Shown here: piece by piece, positions 24,901 to 36,900 of the stretch | How the letters are laid out: every line of letters begins with the position of its first letter | How positions within the stretch are numbered: the first letter of the stretch is position 1 | NCBI GenBank assembly: GCA_964036195.1 | Contig: OZ038458.1 | Coordinates: 20,411,832 to 20,475,831 of the forward strand | DNA length: 64,000 nucleotides | From: Sphaerolaimus hirsutus | Taxonomy: Eukaryota; Nematoda; Chromadorea; Monhysterida; Sphaerolaimidae | Direction of reading: 5' to 3' | Notes under the pieces: generated by a model | Databases searched by the model: none | What the model was told of the DNA's origin: nothing | The model's input: the letters and a program-made list of their open reading frames with translations, nothing else | Made by a program: the position numbers and the translations under genes

Positions 24901-27900
24901 GGACACGGCCTCAGGCTGCTGAAATACTACCGGCTGGCCATCGCGCACCGGAGATGAGCCGGGATTCGGCATAGTCGCCTTTTTTGCGCTTACATCAGAC
25001 TGCATCAGAGAAGGACAGTAGTTTGTATTTTTAGATGCGATATATACATTTTTCACGCCATTTTCCGCCGCCATCATCAACATGCGTGCCCACAGTACTA
25101 CCGAGACCCACCCAATAAGCCGTAGCAATTGGGTCCGTGCTAAATTCAATTTTTTGCCATGGTATCTTTTTTCGCCCCTTATTTGCACTCCAATTTTTGA
25201 ATTTTATAGGGCCGGTATAAAGTATGTAGATAAAACGTTTCAAACTGTAAAGCGAGTAAAATAATTGGTTCAGAAACGTAAACTCGGTCAAAAACAACGT
25301 AAAACAACCAAGAAAAAAGCCGCACACGAGGCCACAGCGTGGTCCTCCAAGCCGTTGTTCCTATGTCCAAGAAAAACCGGTTTTCGATTTTTCTTTTTTT
25401 TTTCACGTATTTATTACGTACATGACGTACATAATTCCGAAGGGGGGTATTTAGAGGGGGGGGAGTTATTTTTTCCCCAGCCCATTTTGAGGGGGGGGGG
25501 GGGTTAATTCGAGGTAATACGGTAAGTCCACAATGAAAGACATAACTTTCATTCAGGTCGAAAGTAGGGTTCAAACGGGACCAGTTTTCCGGACCGGGAC
25601 CGGGACCGGGACCAAAAATTTCCTAATGTCGGGACCGGGACCGGGACCGGGACTGGGGTGTCGGGACCGGGACCGGGACCGGGACTGGCCTTTTTCAATT
25701 GTCGGGACCGGGACCGGGACCGGGACTGGGGTGTCGGACCCGGGACTGAGATTTGTCGGGACCGGGACTGGGATTTGGTTGTCAGAAATAGATTTTTCGG
25801 CAGAAATAACCACTTATGATGCTATCTATAGCACCATAAAGTACTGCCGCTTGTCTCGTATGCCTATATTTATCGACTCACAACTATAGTTAGGAGCAAC
25901 GGAAAAAAATTGTAGAAGGGATGGAAAAAACGTCATTTTTTCCATCCCTTGTCGGGACCACTGAAAAATGCCGGGACCGGGACCGGGACCGGGACTGGGG
26001 TGTCGGGACCGGGACCGGGACCGGGACTGGCATTTTGTAATTGTCGGGACCGGGTCCGGGACCGGGACTGGGGTGTCGGGACCGGGACCGGGACCGGGAC
26101 CGCCCCAGTCCCGACTTTTTGCCGAACCATGTACCGGGACCGCGGTCCCGTTTGAACCCTAGTCGAAAGTCCATCTCTGCCCAGGTGCGCAAGTCGTAAA
26201 AATAGTTGAATTTCCACGTGTGCTTCTGAAGAGCCGGCCGAAATTCCCATATACCGTATTTCCTCGAAATGCCCCCGCCCTCGAAATACCCCCCTCAAAA
26301 TGGGCACTATGAATTTGTGGTCCGGGAAATGCATTACGGACGTTCAACGTTAGAACATCGTTTATACCATATACATCCTTATATAAGGCTGTAAAAACTT
26401 ATAAATGGTGGATATTGTTGCATTTTTCACGTTTTTCTCTCAAAATTTTCACTCTGAAAAAAGGGACCACCGGGGGGTAATTCGAGGAAATACGGTAAAA
26501 TGGAGTTTCATTTCCAGAAGTGCTTGCGTGAATTTCAAATGTGAAAATTCAAAATTTGCGCACTTACGGAATGAAACTCTTTACTCGTACCACAATTCAC
26601 GTGCGCGGCCAATGTTGAGGGTTGTCCCCGTGTTCGCAGCGGGCGCAGCCGAGGGCAGCGCTTTAGACGTGAGCGGCGCGGCGGGCGGCGGCGCGCCCTC
26701 TGCCGTCAACGGCGGCACGCGCACCATCCTCAACGTGGCCGTGCGGCAGAGCGACGCGTTCGTCAGCACGGGCAGTCGGGCGGAGCGCCGGCCGTCGGCC
26801 AGCAACCAGACCACGGGCGCGGCGGGCAGCCAGTCGCCGTTGGCCGCGCCGCTGGGCGGCAGCACCGCCGAGAAGTTGGCCAACGGCGGCGAGGACACGT
26901 GGCGCACGTCGGTGATGGTCAACGTTGGCCCCATCGAAGCGGACATCCCCATGCACCCGGGCTTCCTGCACGAGGTGGTCGTCAAGCACGGCCAGCAGAT
27001 CAACCAGCAGTGGACCATGTTCAACGCGCCCACGCAGATGGTGGAGGAGGTGAGCTTGGGCGTCATGACTCAATTTTTGGGGGTATTTCGAGGAGGGTTA
27101 ATTTGAGGAAATATAGTATTTTATTTGTGAGAAGAGAGTATAAAAAATGTCTCATTTATTTTTTATAAACTCTACTCGCGTTTTTTTTCTCTGAGGGATT
27201 CTATTTTATTTTCATTTTGAGTGATTTTCTCGGATTATAAAACAATTTCTGATGATCTCCATTTTGGGAACGCTATACCGAGACCACTGTCACTGTGCTG
27301 TTTGAACCATAAGAACCTATGCAATTGTAAATACGCCAGTTAACCAACTCAACACGCGTCAATACTTGTAGGTAATTCACCTGCGTCGTCGCGGCGCCGC
27401 CGAGGCGTGGCCGATGGCGTCGAGCGGCACGTTGGGCGCCTCGAGCAGCGCGTCGGACATCGCCGCCCCCGCCGCCACTCCGCTCGGCCACTACTCCAGA
27501 GCTGGTATACCATTTCAACATCTTTGGGAGATTTGTGTTCAAATATCAGAAAATATCAAAAATACAAGATTTTTTATGAATATTTATCTTTTTGCCATGA
27601 ATTTCCAGAGAGCTTGAATTATTTATATTTTCATTTTGGGAACTTTTCCGAATTTTCTGAACCTATATTGAATTATGTTTTCTATATTTTAAAAAAACTA
27701 TATATTTTAAAATTTATTTTCTCACTTCTCATTTTACTTCGGTTATAACGTTTTACTTCTCGACTTCCGGAACCGGCCACTGATCATTCTTGATATTTGA
27801 TTTGATCATTTCCAATTGTCTCCCGCAGTGGCGGCTGGTCGCGGCGCGGCGGTGGTTGGCGGCGCGGTGGTGCACCTGAGCGTGCGGCTCGAGTCGCTGC

Positions 27901-30900
27901 AGGTCAAGGCGCAGCTGCTGCCCAGCGTCAGGGCCACCTACAAGGTCACCGGCCCAGAGGCCAGCGGCACCACCGGCCAGGCGGCGAAGTTTCAGGTGGG
28001 TTTTCTTGCAGTCGAGCTACCGCGAGGTGAATTGAGCAAGTGGTCAATTGCCAATTAACCTGACTAGTGCTTAGTTAAACGACAGGTTAACTGTAAAGTG
28101 AAATGAATTTTCATTCACAAACATACTTGTCGCTGTGCTCGCAGGTGGCCGTGCCCGACCACTGCATCACGTTCGTCGTGCTCGACGACGCCGACGGCTT
28201 GGGCACCAGCAAGATACAGCCGATCAACATCGACTTGCCTAAGGTAGGTCCTCCAGCTCCAACGGCACATGTTTTGAGCAGTTTTCGCACATTTTCCTTT
28301 TGGTTTCGACAATTTACTCGTCCCTGGGCACCCTGTGTCTGGTCATGTAAACAAGCTAGTCCCATGTGTTGTGCTAATCCCACCCGCTGGTCATTTACGC
28401 ACCCCAATTAGCGCATAGATTACTAGCGGGTATAGATGAGTAGCGGGTAGAAGTACATCACTGGCAGGTCTACATGACTACACATTCCTGTTTTTTGGGG
28501 GGGTATGTGTTTATAAATAGCTGCAAATTCTATCGAAATGTATGGATAGAAATCGGTCCCGTTCGTTGAGTCGCCTAGCAGCACGGACACTTCGCAGGTG
28601 CGCTCTACGGGCGCCTACGTGCCTGCGTGGGCGGCGGCCGAGAACGCGCTGCAGGCGACGCCGCGCGGCCAGCAGCTAGTCTACCAGGAGGGCGGCTACC
28701 TGGCCGTGGAGACGCTGCTCGGCGCCTTCGTGCACACGCTCACCACAGACACGCTCAACCAGATGCTCTTCGTGCAGGACGCCCTCCGCAGGGAGCTCGG
28801 CGACATCGTCAACAAGATCACCGCCGAGCAGGTAGGCGGTCTCGTTGTCTCGCCACCCCGCGCACTTTGAAAACATAGTTGTTAAAACGTATTTACGTTT
28901 ACTCGATAAATACGTATACTCGCGTACTGCGTAAATGCGTTTACTCTTCCTCCTGAAAAAATATCGGTACTCACATACTCGCGTACTTGAAAGTACGCGA
29001 GTACAGAAAACGTATTTTAGCGGACAGAAAATGTCATTTTGAAAGACAGAAAGTGACAAACATAGGAAATTTTCTTTAGTAATAAGTATCAGGAGAGAAA
29101 AACACACATCTCTGATGTATTTCAGAGTAAAAATTGGAAAAACACCAATTTTTACGTTATTTTTGTGAGAGAAATACCCCCCTTTATGTTTTCTGTGAGA
29201 AAAATACCCATTTACGTTCTCCCTGTAAAAATTTACGTTTTCTCTGGAAAAAAGTCTTTTACTCACCTTTTACGCAGTGTAAAAGTATAAAAAAAATAGT
29301 TTACGTCTTCTGTACTCATGTGTGAGTAAAATAAAAATACTTTACGTTTACGTTTACTTTTAAAAAAGTTCAGTACTTTAACAACACTGTTTGAAAAGTT
29401 AAAAAAAAGTGTGCACGCAGGTGACGTGGTCGTGGTCGAGTCCGAGCGGCGGCGGGTCGACGGGCGGCGCGGCAGGTGCCGCCGCCACCGCGCCGCTGCT
29501 GTACTCTGTAACCGTGCGCGGCGACACGGCGCGTCTGGCGCAGGTGACCGCGTGCACGCCGACCGCGGTCGCCGTCCGTCTGGCCGTGGACAAGCTCAAC
29601 GGCCAGGTGCCGGTTCCACACCGTGTGAAATGCCCTGTAAAATGTCAAATATCATGCAAAATGTCAAAAGTCTGTAAAATGCCCTGCAAAATGGCAACTA
29701 TTTTGCCATTTTGCAGGGCATTTTACACGAGTTTTGACACTTTGCATGACATTTGACATTTTACAGGGCATTTTACAGGGTCTGGCACTGCCCCCAGGTG
29801 ACCAACCGGTGGCTGGTGCAGCGCGCCCAGGACCGGCCGCAGCCGCAGCACACGGCGCCGCTGCGCGAGCGCTTCTACGGCTCCGTGCAGGTGCAGCTGT
29901 CGGCCGCCTTGGGCCAGCTCATCAAGAACGCCATGTTCGAGGAGGTGGAGCCCGAGTTCCAGAAGTCGGCCCACTTCGTGACGCAGATCAGCGCGCAGAA
30001 TGTGCAGACCACCGAGGGACAGTCCTCTTACGCTTATCTGATTAACGTCAACAGACCGATGATATTTTTTCAGGTCGGCTATTTCCCACATTACCTAACT
30101 CATTTCCATGTGTAGCCGACTGAATTACAATATTTGGTCGAATAATTCCAAATTTAATAATTTCCCGCCTTAAAGTCTAATGAAAGAATAATTCACATGG
30201 TAATTATTCGAGCAGAAGTCAGCGTGCATATTTTTGGCTACTATCCCCTAAACACCTTTCCCCCACCCAATCGGCCAGCTATTTATCTACCTATCTGGGG
30301 CGATTTTTGGAAATTTTCCCTGAAGTTTTGCTCAAATTGAATTTTTATGTCCGTTCCGTTGTGTATATCTTTACCTAAGGAGTGTATTGTGCAGCCGACG
30401 GCTATCGACAAGGCGGTCATCCTGTGGCTGAATTACAAAAACACGTACGACTTCTGGGCAGCGCAGCGACGGCAAATCCAGGAGAAGAAACAGAAGTTCA
30501 CAGGTAAACACTCACATGTCGCCTTTTCTAAACTGCGACTAACGATTGCAAAACTGTCTAATTGCAAAAAGTATTTAGACTAAGAGTCGCCAGGCGATAT
30601 GGCTGAAAGTTTCCTAGAAGAAGGTTATTCTGGTAATTTACTGTGTTTCTATTTACATAGAGTTTTCGACTTGACAAATTTCAGAACTTTTTGAAAAAAG
30701 CTGTTTCATTTTTGCTAGTTTTAGTATTAAATACAATTTCGCGTCACATCACAACTTTTCGCATGCAGCGGCGACTGGGCAGTCGGCGCCGCGGCCGCAA
30801 ACGGCGCACAGGGCTGCCGACGGCAGAAAACCGGCCGCCCCCGCGCACGGCCAGCAAACAGCCAAGGAAGAGACGGTGGAAGCGAAGCAATTTCTCAAGT

Positions 30901-33900
30901 TCTCGGTGGTCAACGGACTGCACTTTTGCATGCCGCTGTACAGGTGTGCAGTGGGTTTCGTGTGCGGGTACATCTGGACTCGTTTTTTTGGTGTCAAATA
31001 TGTGTGACAAGAATTGGATTCGAGTCGATTGTGACTTGGACGAGAAAAGTTTTTCGTTGTATTTTTATTGTTCATAGTGATTGAATGAAGTCGATAAAAA
31101 GTTTGTTAAGAAATCTTGCATCCGGAATTTGGGTCAAACCTAATTTTAGTATTTTAGCCAGCGCTGACAAAATAGAAAAATTCATGCAGTCGCGCACTCT
31201 GAAAATGTCATGTAGAATGGAGAGTGTCAGACACAAATGTATAAAATGAAAGCGCTTGTATAATTTATTCACTATACCGTGCATTCACGGCCTTTAACAA
31301 ATTTTATCTGCCATTTTTGATATATGTTACACGAATTCACGTAATAGGATACCCCACTGCGCCCCGTTCCAACGTTCCATTGTTTCAGCGCGCAGTACGC
31401 GGACAACGCGGCGCTGATGGTGCGTCTGGCGGAGACGGACATCGCCGTGTACGCGCACAAGGAGCTCATCTGCAAGGGCAGCTTCCGCGGCTTCAACGTG
31501 CACTTCGTCGAGGACTACGACGGCACCGCAGACAACTACCAGGTGACTATTCCACCAGGGCAGAAGTGAAAAGACTTTTTTAAGTGGGAAGTGAGGAGTT
31601 TAAAGTAGAGTGAAGTGGGAAGTGAAATGATAAGTAAAATGAGAAAAAGCGAATTGAAATGATGAAAAAGCGAAGTGAAATGAGAAGTGAGCAGTGAATT
31701 TAGCGGTAAAAAGTTAAAAGCGAAGTAAACGTCACTTTAAAGTCTTAACTTCTCATTTCACTTCTCATTGTACTTCTCATTTCACTTCTCATTGTACTTC
31801 TCATTTCAGTTCTCATTTCACTTCTCACTACTAATTTTTTATATATAATTTATCCACTTGCGGAATTGACCGCAGGCTACTCTGGACGCTGTGGCCAGCC
31901 GCGAGCCGGATGGGCAGCTGCAGTCTAACTTTTGCTACTTCCCCGAGGGCACCTACGATGTCTGCTCGAAGACCGCAGCCCCCGGGTCAGTGCCGTTGCC
32001 ACTTGTTTCGAGGGTTGTCGCACTTTTTTTTTTGGGGGGGGGGGGGGTTTAGAATACAAACGTTTCTTCTAAGACGGCTTTTTTAAATTTACTAAAATAA
32101 AATTGGGTGCGTCTTTAATCGTAAGCTTCAAAATCCTTCCATTTATATTCAAGAATTGCTACGCTGTCGAACATGTCGAACCCTTACTCTTATGTGCATT
32201 TCAATGCAAAAAGTGTCCGATCCTTCACATTGTCACAAGTATCCTAACATATATCTGGGGCCAATTCCGGAAGTGAACAAGTGACTAAAACGATAAGTGA
32301 TTAACGGGGTCATAAGTGATAAGTCAAGTGACAATTAACTTACAAGTGACACTCAAATACTTCACTTATCACTTTCCTACTCAATTTTCATTCATGATAG
32401 CACTTATCACTGTGGAATTGCACCCTTGTGAACCGGCATTTGCGTTTGCGTTACGGCGTGTGCTCCATGCGCGTTCGCAGCAAGGCGACGGGCGGCACGT
32501 CGGCGCAGTGGCTGCTCAACGTCAACGGCAACATGAAGGGCGTGCGGCTGGACGCCAACTCGCGCATCGGCCGCCTCATATCCATGGTGATCGGCACGTG
32601 GACGTCGCTCGCCGCCGGTTTGTGCATTTTGGGTGACGATGGCAAGCTGCCTTGAAAAAAATGGGTTCAAAATTTGGATTGTTTCGGAAATGAGTTTTCG
32701 GTACTTTTTTCGAAAATATATTTCGAATTTTGTCATTTAGATTGTGAAAAAACCTTTCAAAAATCTTCGAATTTTATTTGTCAACGTCATTCGAGTGTCG
32801 CCTATGAGGGCCGGAACCAGTTTTTGTCTCTATGGGTACCGGGACTGCCCCAGTCCAGGAATTTTGCCGGACCATCTACCGGTACCGTGGTCCCGCTTGA
32901 ACCCCTGTGCCGGGTCACCTCATCACGCACTGCTTCACACTGTAAATACGCACTCGTTTTTCTCAGGCGGCGCGCCCAACGGCGACAACACAGACGCGGA
33001 CGAGAGCGAGGAGCAGATGACCACCGGCGGCGCGCCCAGCGAGGACGGCCACGGCGCGCCCGCCGCCAGGCTCCCGCCGCCCGCCAAAAAGAGCCGCAAA
33101 GCTGGTGAGCGGTTTGTGATTGATGGACAGAGTTTTCTGAGCTGAAATACCTTTCGAAAATTCATTATTCATTTGGAATCATAGTTCTTTGCCACGAGTT
33201 TCTTTGCTGGTAAACTCGGCGGACATGATACTCTGCCCTCGCACTGATTTATGTATCGTGTTGGAAGCGTGCCAATGATTACTAAATCATGCGATTTCCG
33301 TAAAAAGATGAAAAAACTCATCGATGTGAATATGTTAATGAATAACATTAACAACAACAAACAATTTTATTATCTTTTTATGAAACTCGCACGCGTTAAC
33401 CATCGTTGGCACACATCCAGCGGGAACCACGCGTGCAAGGTGTAAAGTAACCGGAGTATAGTTGAAAACTGGTCGGGGTGACTGGCGTGTTTGTTTGTTT
33501 TATGGTTGGTTTTTGGCGGCAAATGTTAGGAGAAATCGCTTATAAGTGAAAAAAGTCAATAAACAGAGGTTATAAAATCTCAATATGAGAGCATAGGCGG
33601 TAAAGCTTTGAAGTAGGCGAAACCACGCTATAATGCTGAGGGAAAAAAAAACAGTCTAAGAAGAACTGTTACGGCCGCGTAGTTGCGGTCGTTGATTTTG
33701 CTTGGTGGGGGTTGTTTTTTGGATGGACGGCGGCCCTAATAACACTCTTAAAAGTGCTCGAGCGGGTGCCGAGTGAAAAACATGCCAAATCCAATTTTCA
33801 AATGTATTCCGGCGCTTTTTATTTAGCGAAATCGGGTTAACATTTTAAATAGAAAATCGGGGGCGAAAATAGGTAGATTTAAGGGAAAATAACGAGTCGA

Positions 33901-36900
33901 AATATTGAAAACATTGACTGCCAGCCGATGGAAAAAGTTGGCTGGCGATGGAAAGAAAAGGGGGCACATCTCAAATGCCTAAAAAACGCACACAATAGAA
34001 AGCGATGCCCTTGTGCGCGGGCACTTATTTAGGTCACACGCAAAGTCGCAAGGCTACGCAGCGCGTGTGAAACATGAGCGAGGGGGGCATGAAACACGTA
34101 TTTTGAACCTACAGTAAGAAATGAATAGAAATAGTCCTAAAACAAATGGCGCCGTTACCGCGGCATAACAGCCCCTCCCATGACAACAGTTGCACTACCT
34201 ACAACTGGAAAAAAACTAGTGGAACTGGAAGTCAGATAAAAGCTTACATAAAAGCTACACAATTTCAACCACATAAAATCCAGTGGAATTTTGAAGTTAC
34301 CCAACTGTAACAGTAAGCATTCAAATTAAAAGCATAATCCAGAATCACAAATGGATCAGATTGCAGTGTAATTATAAAAAAACAATTTAAAAAGGTACAT
34401 TTTCAATGCGCACAAATAGATGCCCTAAAATCATGCTAGCTCTGCTTAGCCTGGATTCCACTGGGTGCTGTAGCTAAGCCTCGCCTTGTGCTTGTGGCGC
34501 ATGCAGGGCTCGCCCCGAGGGTTGGTCACCAGTTGACCATCGGATTTTCCAGGGTTCACCAACATGAACTCGGCATGTGGTGAAACGCGTTTGGCAGAAT
34601 TGCGAAAACATTTGGTGGCAGACTTTTTGCGTGGGGGCCTGCCGTAGACCTTGCTGCCCTTGGCGCGTGGCAGTGGAGTGGGCTTTGACGAGTGCGATTT
34701 CCAAATGCCAGTAATTGGCGCCAATTCACGATGTGATAGTTTAGTGACCACCGATTGTGTTAGCATTTCCCCCTTAGTTGGAGACCGGCAGGCGTGAATC
34801 AATTCACCCATGGCCCTGGGCGTGAAATTGGCTTCGAGTCGCTGGAGCTCAGAAATAGCTGTGCGATTCATTTTTAGAGTGCCATAGAGTGCCTCGTGGC
34901 CAAATAAAAGCGGGCTCGATGTGCGCGGGAAGTGTGGTTTCCGTTTAACCACAGCCCAGATGTCTGCCGATTGCTGTTGTCCACCGGGTGTGGTATGCAG
35001 CAAATGCATTCTGTAGAGCGCCAGGTGATGCCCCGGAATTGGCTTGCCGGCAGTCCCCAAAGCTGAATCAGGGTATGACCGGTACTTTGCCTTCTCCATG
35101 CTGGCATTGCACTGTGCGCGTTTCCAAACATCCTCGAGCAGGTGCTCCTCAACAATGATCCCCTCCTCACAGCCACTATTGAGTGTGCCTGTGAGCGTGC
35201 AGCCCATGAAGTCCACCTTGGCCAGTGGGCGATCACAGTGGGTGTGTCGCACACTTGACGGGTTCATGGTGCAACCCATCTGCTTGTGAGCTGCGTAGCC
35301 GCTAGGGAACCACGTTTCAAAATCATCAGGCTCGGGCTCGGAATCGGATGGCGGATTAGAAACATTTTTAGTCAATTTAGTAGACGGATTACCACTAGGT
35401 TCGGTGTCAGATTCAGGGGCACTATAGATGTGCTCATCCACTTTCAGATTGAGTTTGCCACACTTAATGCGCATATTTTTCTGAGCATCGTGCTCAGTCT
35501 TGCCGGCCTTACGCAGAAAGTCTCGGGCTCGTTCCGCCCGATCCAGTCGATAGGCAGGAGAATCAGGATTCAAATAGCATTTTGCCGGCTCATGTGGCAT
35601 GGGTGCACGATGCATGAAATAGGTGCACCATGGACCCTGATGCGTCATTGGGTCAAATTTTGACTGCCTATCCCAGCCATCATTTCGACTGCCAGATCGA
35701 CCCGAGGCATTTCTGGATGCAGCCACAGCTGGTAGGTCATTGGACCATGCAGCATTTCCACCGTTCGACGGATTCGGTGCACGATTAGCATTACGCTGCT
35801 CATTTTGTTCAGCCCGATAATGCAGATTTTCATCGCGCGTGATGTCGAGGCGTCCAACAGCATCAGCCAATTCGATCTGACCATCTTGCCATTTTTCGCG
35901 CCACGGATACCAAAGAGACATTGGCAGCATTCCTCCAATCTCGAGGAACAATTTATCACCAATCATTTTCTCGCGCTGTGAGTCGTCAATCTGCTCACTA
36001 ATATAGTGGAATGTGCTGCACAATCTGCTGTACAGCGTGGCCACAGAATCAGTAGGTTTAGCCAAAATTCTATACCACTCAGCGACGGAATGTGCCTTGC
36101 GGTCCACTCGAAAAACACGAGCCAATTTGTCGAGAACATAAAGCACAGTATTGCGCTTATCCAGGCGAATAGAAATATAGTGCGCCTGTGCGCTTCCCTT
36201 CAAACATTGCTGGAAAACATTGGTCCAGAACAAATGTTGGTATGGCGGGGGAACTTTCAGAGCCTGTAGCACCACATTGTGAAGCCAAAATTTAAAGGGC
36301 CCTGACGGCGCGCTCGAATCCCCGTTGAATGGTGTCTGCTTGCTAGCGACAGTGGCTACATGGCCGCCACTCATGCGATCACTGGATGAAATTTGTGCCA
36401 GCGCATCCACGAGCGACGGAAAACCATCGGCCGGTGCCATGACGTATTTGTCAACGTAGGCGGCAATTTGGCCGATCAGGCCACCCGGGGCAGACGAAAT
36501 TGCCTGCAACCGGCTTTCAGTTGAATCAAGTGGCTGGTTAGTAGATGTAGTAGAGGGGGTCCTCAATGGACAATGACTGTTTGCGCCAGGTGCCGGTATC
36601 GATTGCGAACCCGCAGGCGCATTTTGAACCGGTGCCATATGTGCCGGCACCGCTTGTGAAGCCAACTGTTGGGCAATTGCAGCCGGGAGTTGTTGGATAG
36701 CCGACAAAAGATCAACCATTGTCAGTGCTGCAGCCGGCTGGGCAGCGGTGACGCCTTGAGGCAGCGTGGGGTCGTCCCCAATGCCTCTGGGCGGTACTTG
36801 ATCTTCAAGGTCAAGCACCAATTCCAACGTGGTATTTGGGTCAGTGAAATACAGGTCCATGCACCGCCATACATGCCGAACAAGTGGCACAGTTCCCAGG

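Larger units (their letters stand above)
17474..25230 (-). mobile_element. Non-LTR retrotransposon (esterase-like, endonuclease and reverse transcriptase domains)
   Basis: A single element of about 7.7 kb lies antisense to the host gene. Its long frames are described separately. The 3' end appears to be near 17474, where the - strand reads GGACCGCCACA followed by a TTTTTTA-type tail. The 5' end near 25230 is an estimate. No target duplication was identified. Compatible with clades whose first protein has an esterase (for example CR1/L2), but the clade cannot be assigned without a tree. Confidence 0.85.
16994..25524. mobile_element. TA-flanked MITE interrupted by a non-LTR retrotransposon
   Basis: The left end CCGTATTACCTCGAAATACC and right end TTCGAGGTAATACGG share the variant TTACC/GGTAA, unlike other copies (TTTCC), so they belong to one element. 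The left half up to about 17473 has the TTATTATTTCGCCAG block found reversed in the 14202 copy. The right half is about 25231-25524. The gap is filled by the retrotransposon. Confidence 0.75.

Noticed and set aside
25565..26161. GGGACC array as a CRISPR-like or minisatellite locus
   Set aside because: Spacers are not unique, the genome is eukaryotic, and terminal repeats with target duplication show a transposon.
26405..27106. A 233-codon open frame as a separate gene
   Set aside because: It reads through MITE and intron into BLTP1 exon 29. Splice sites and phase fit an internal exon.
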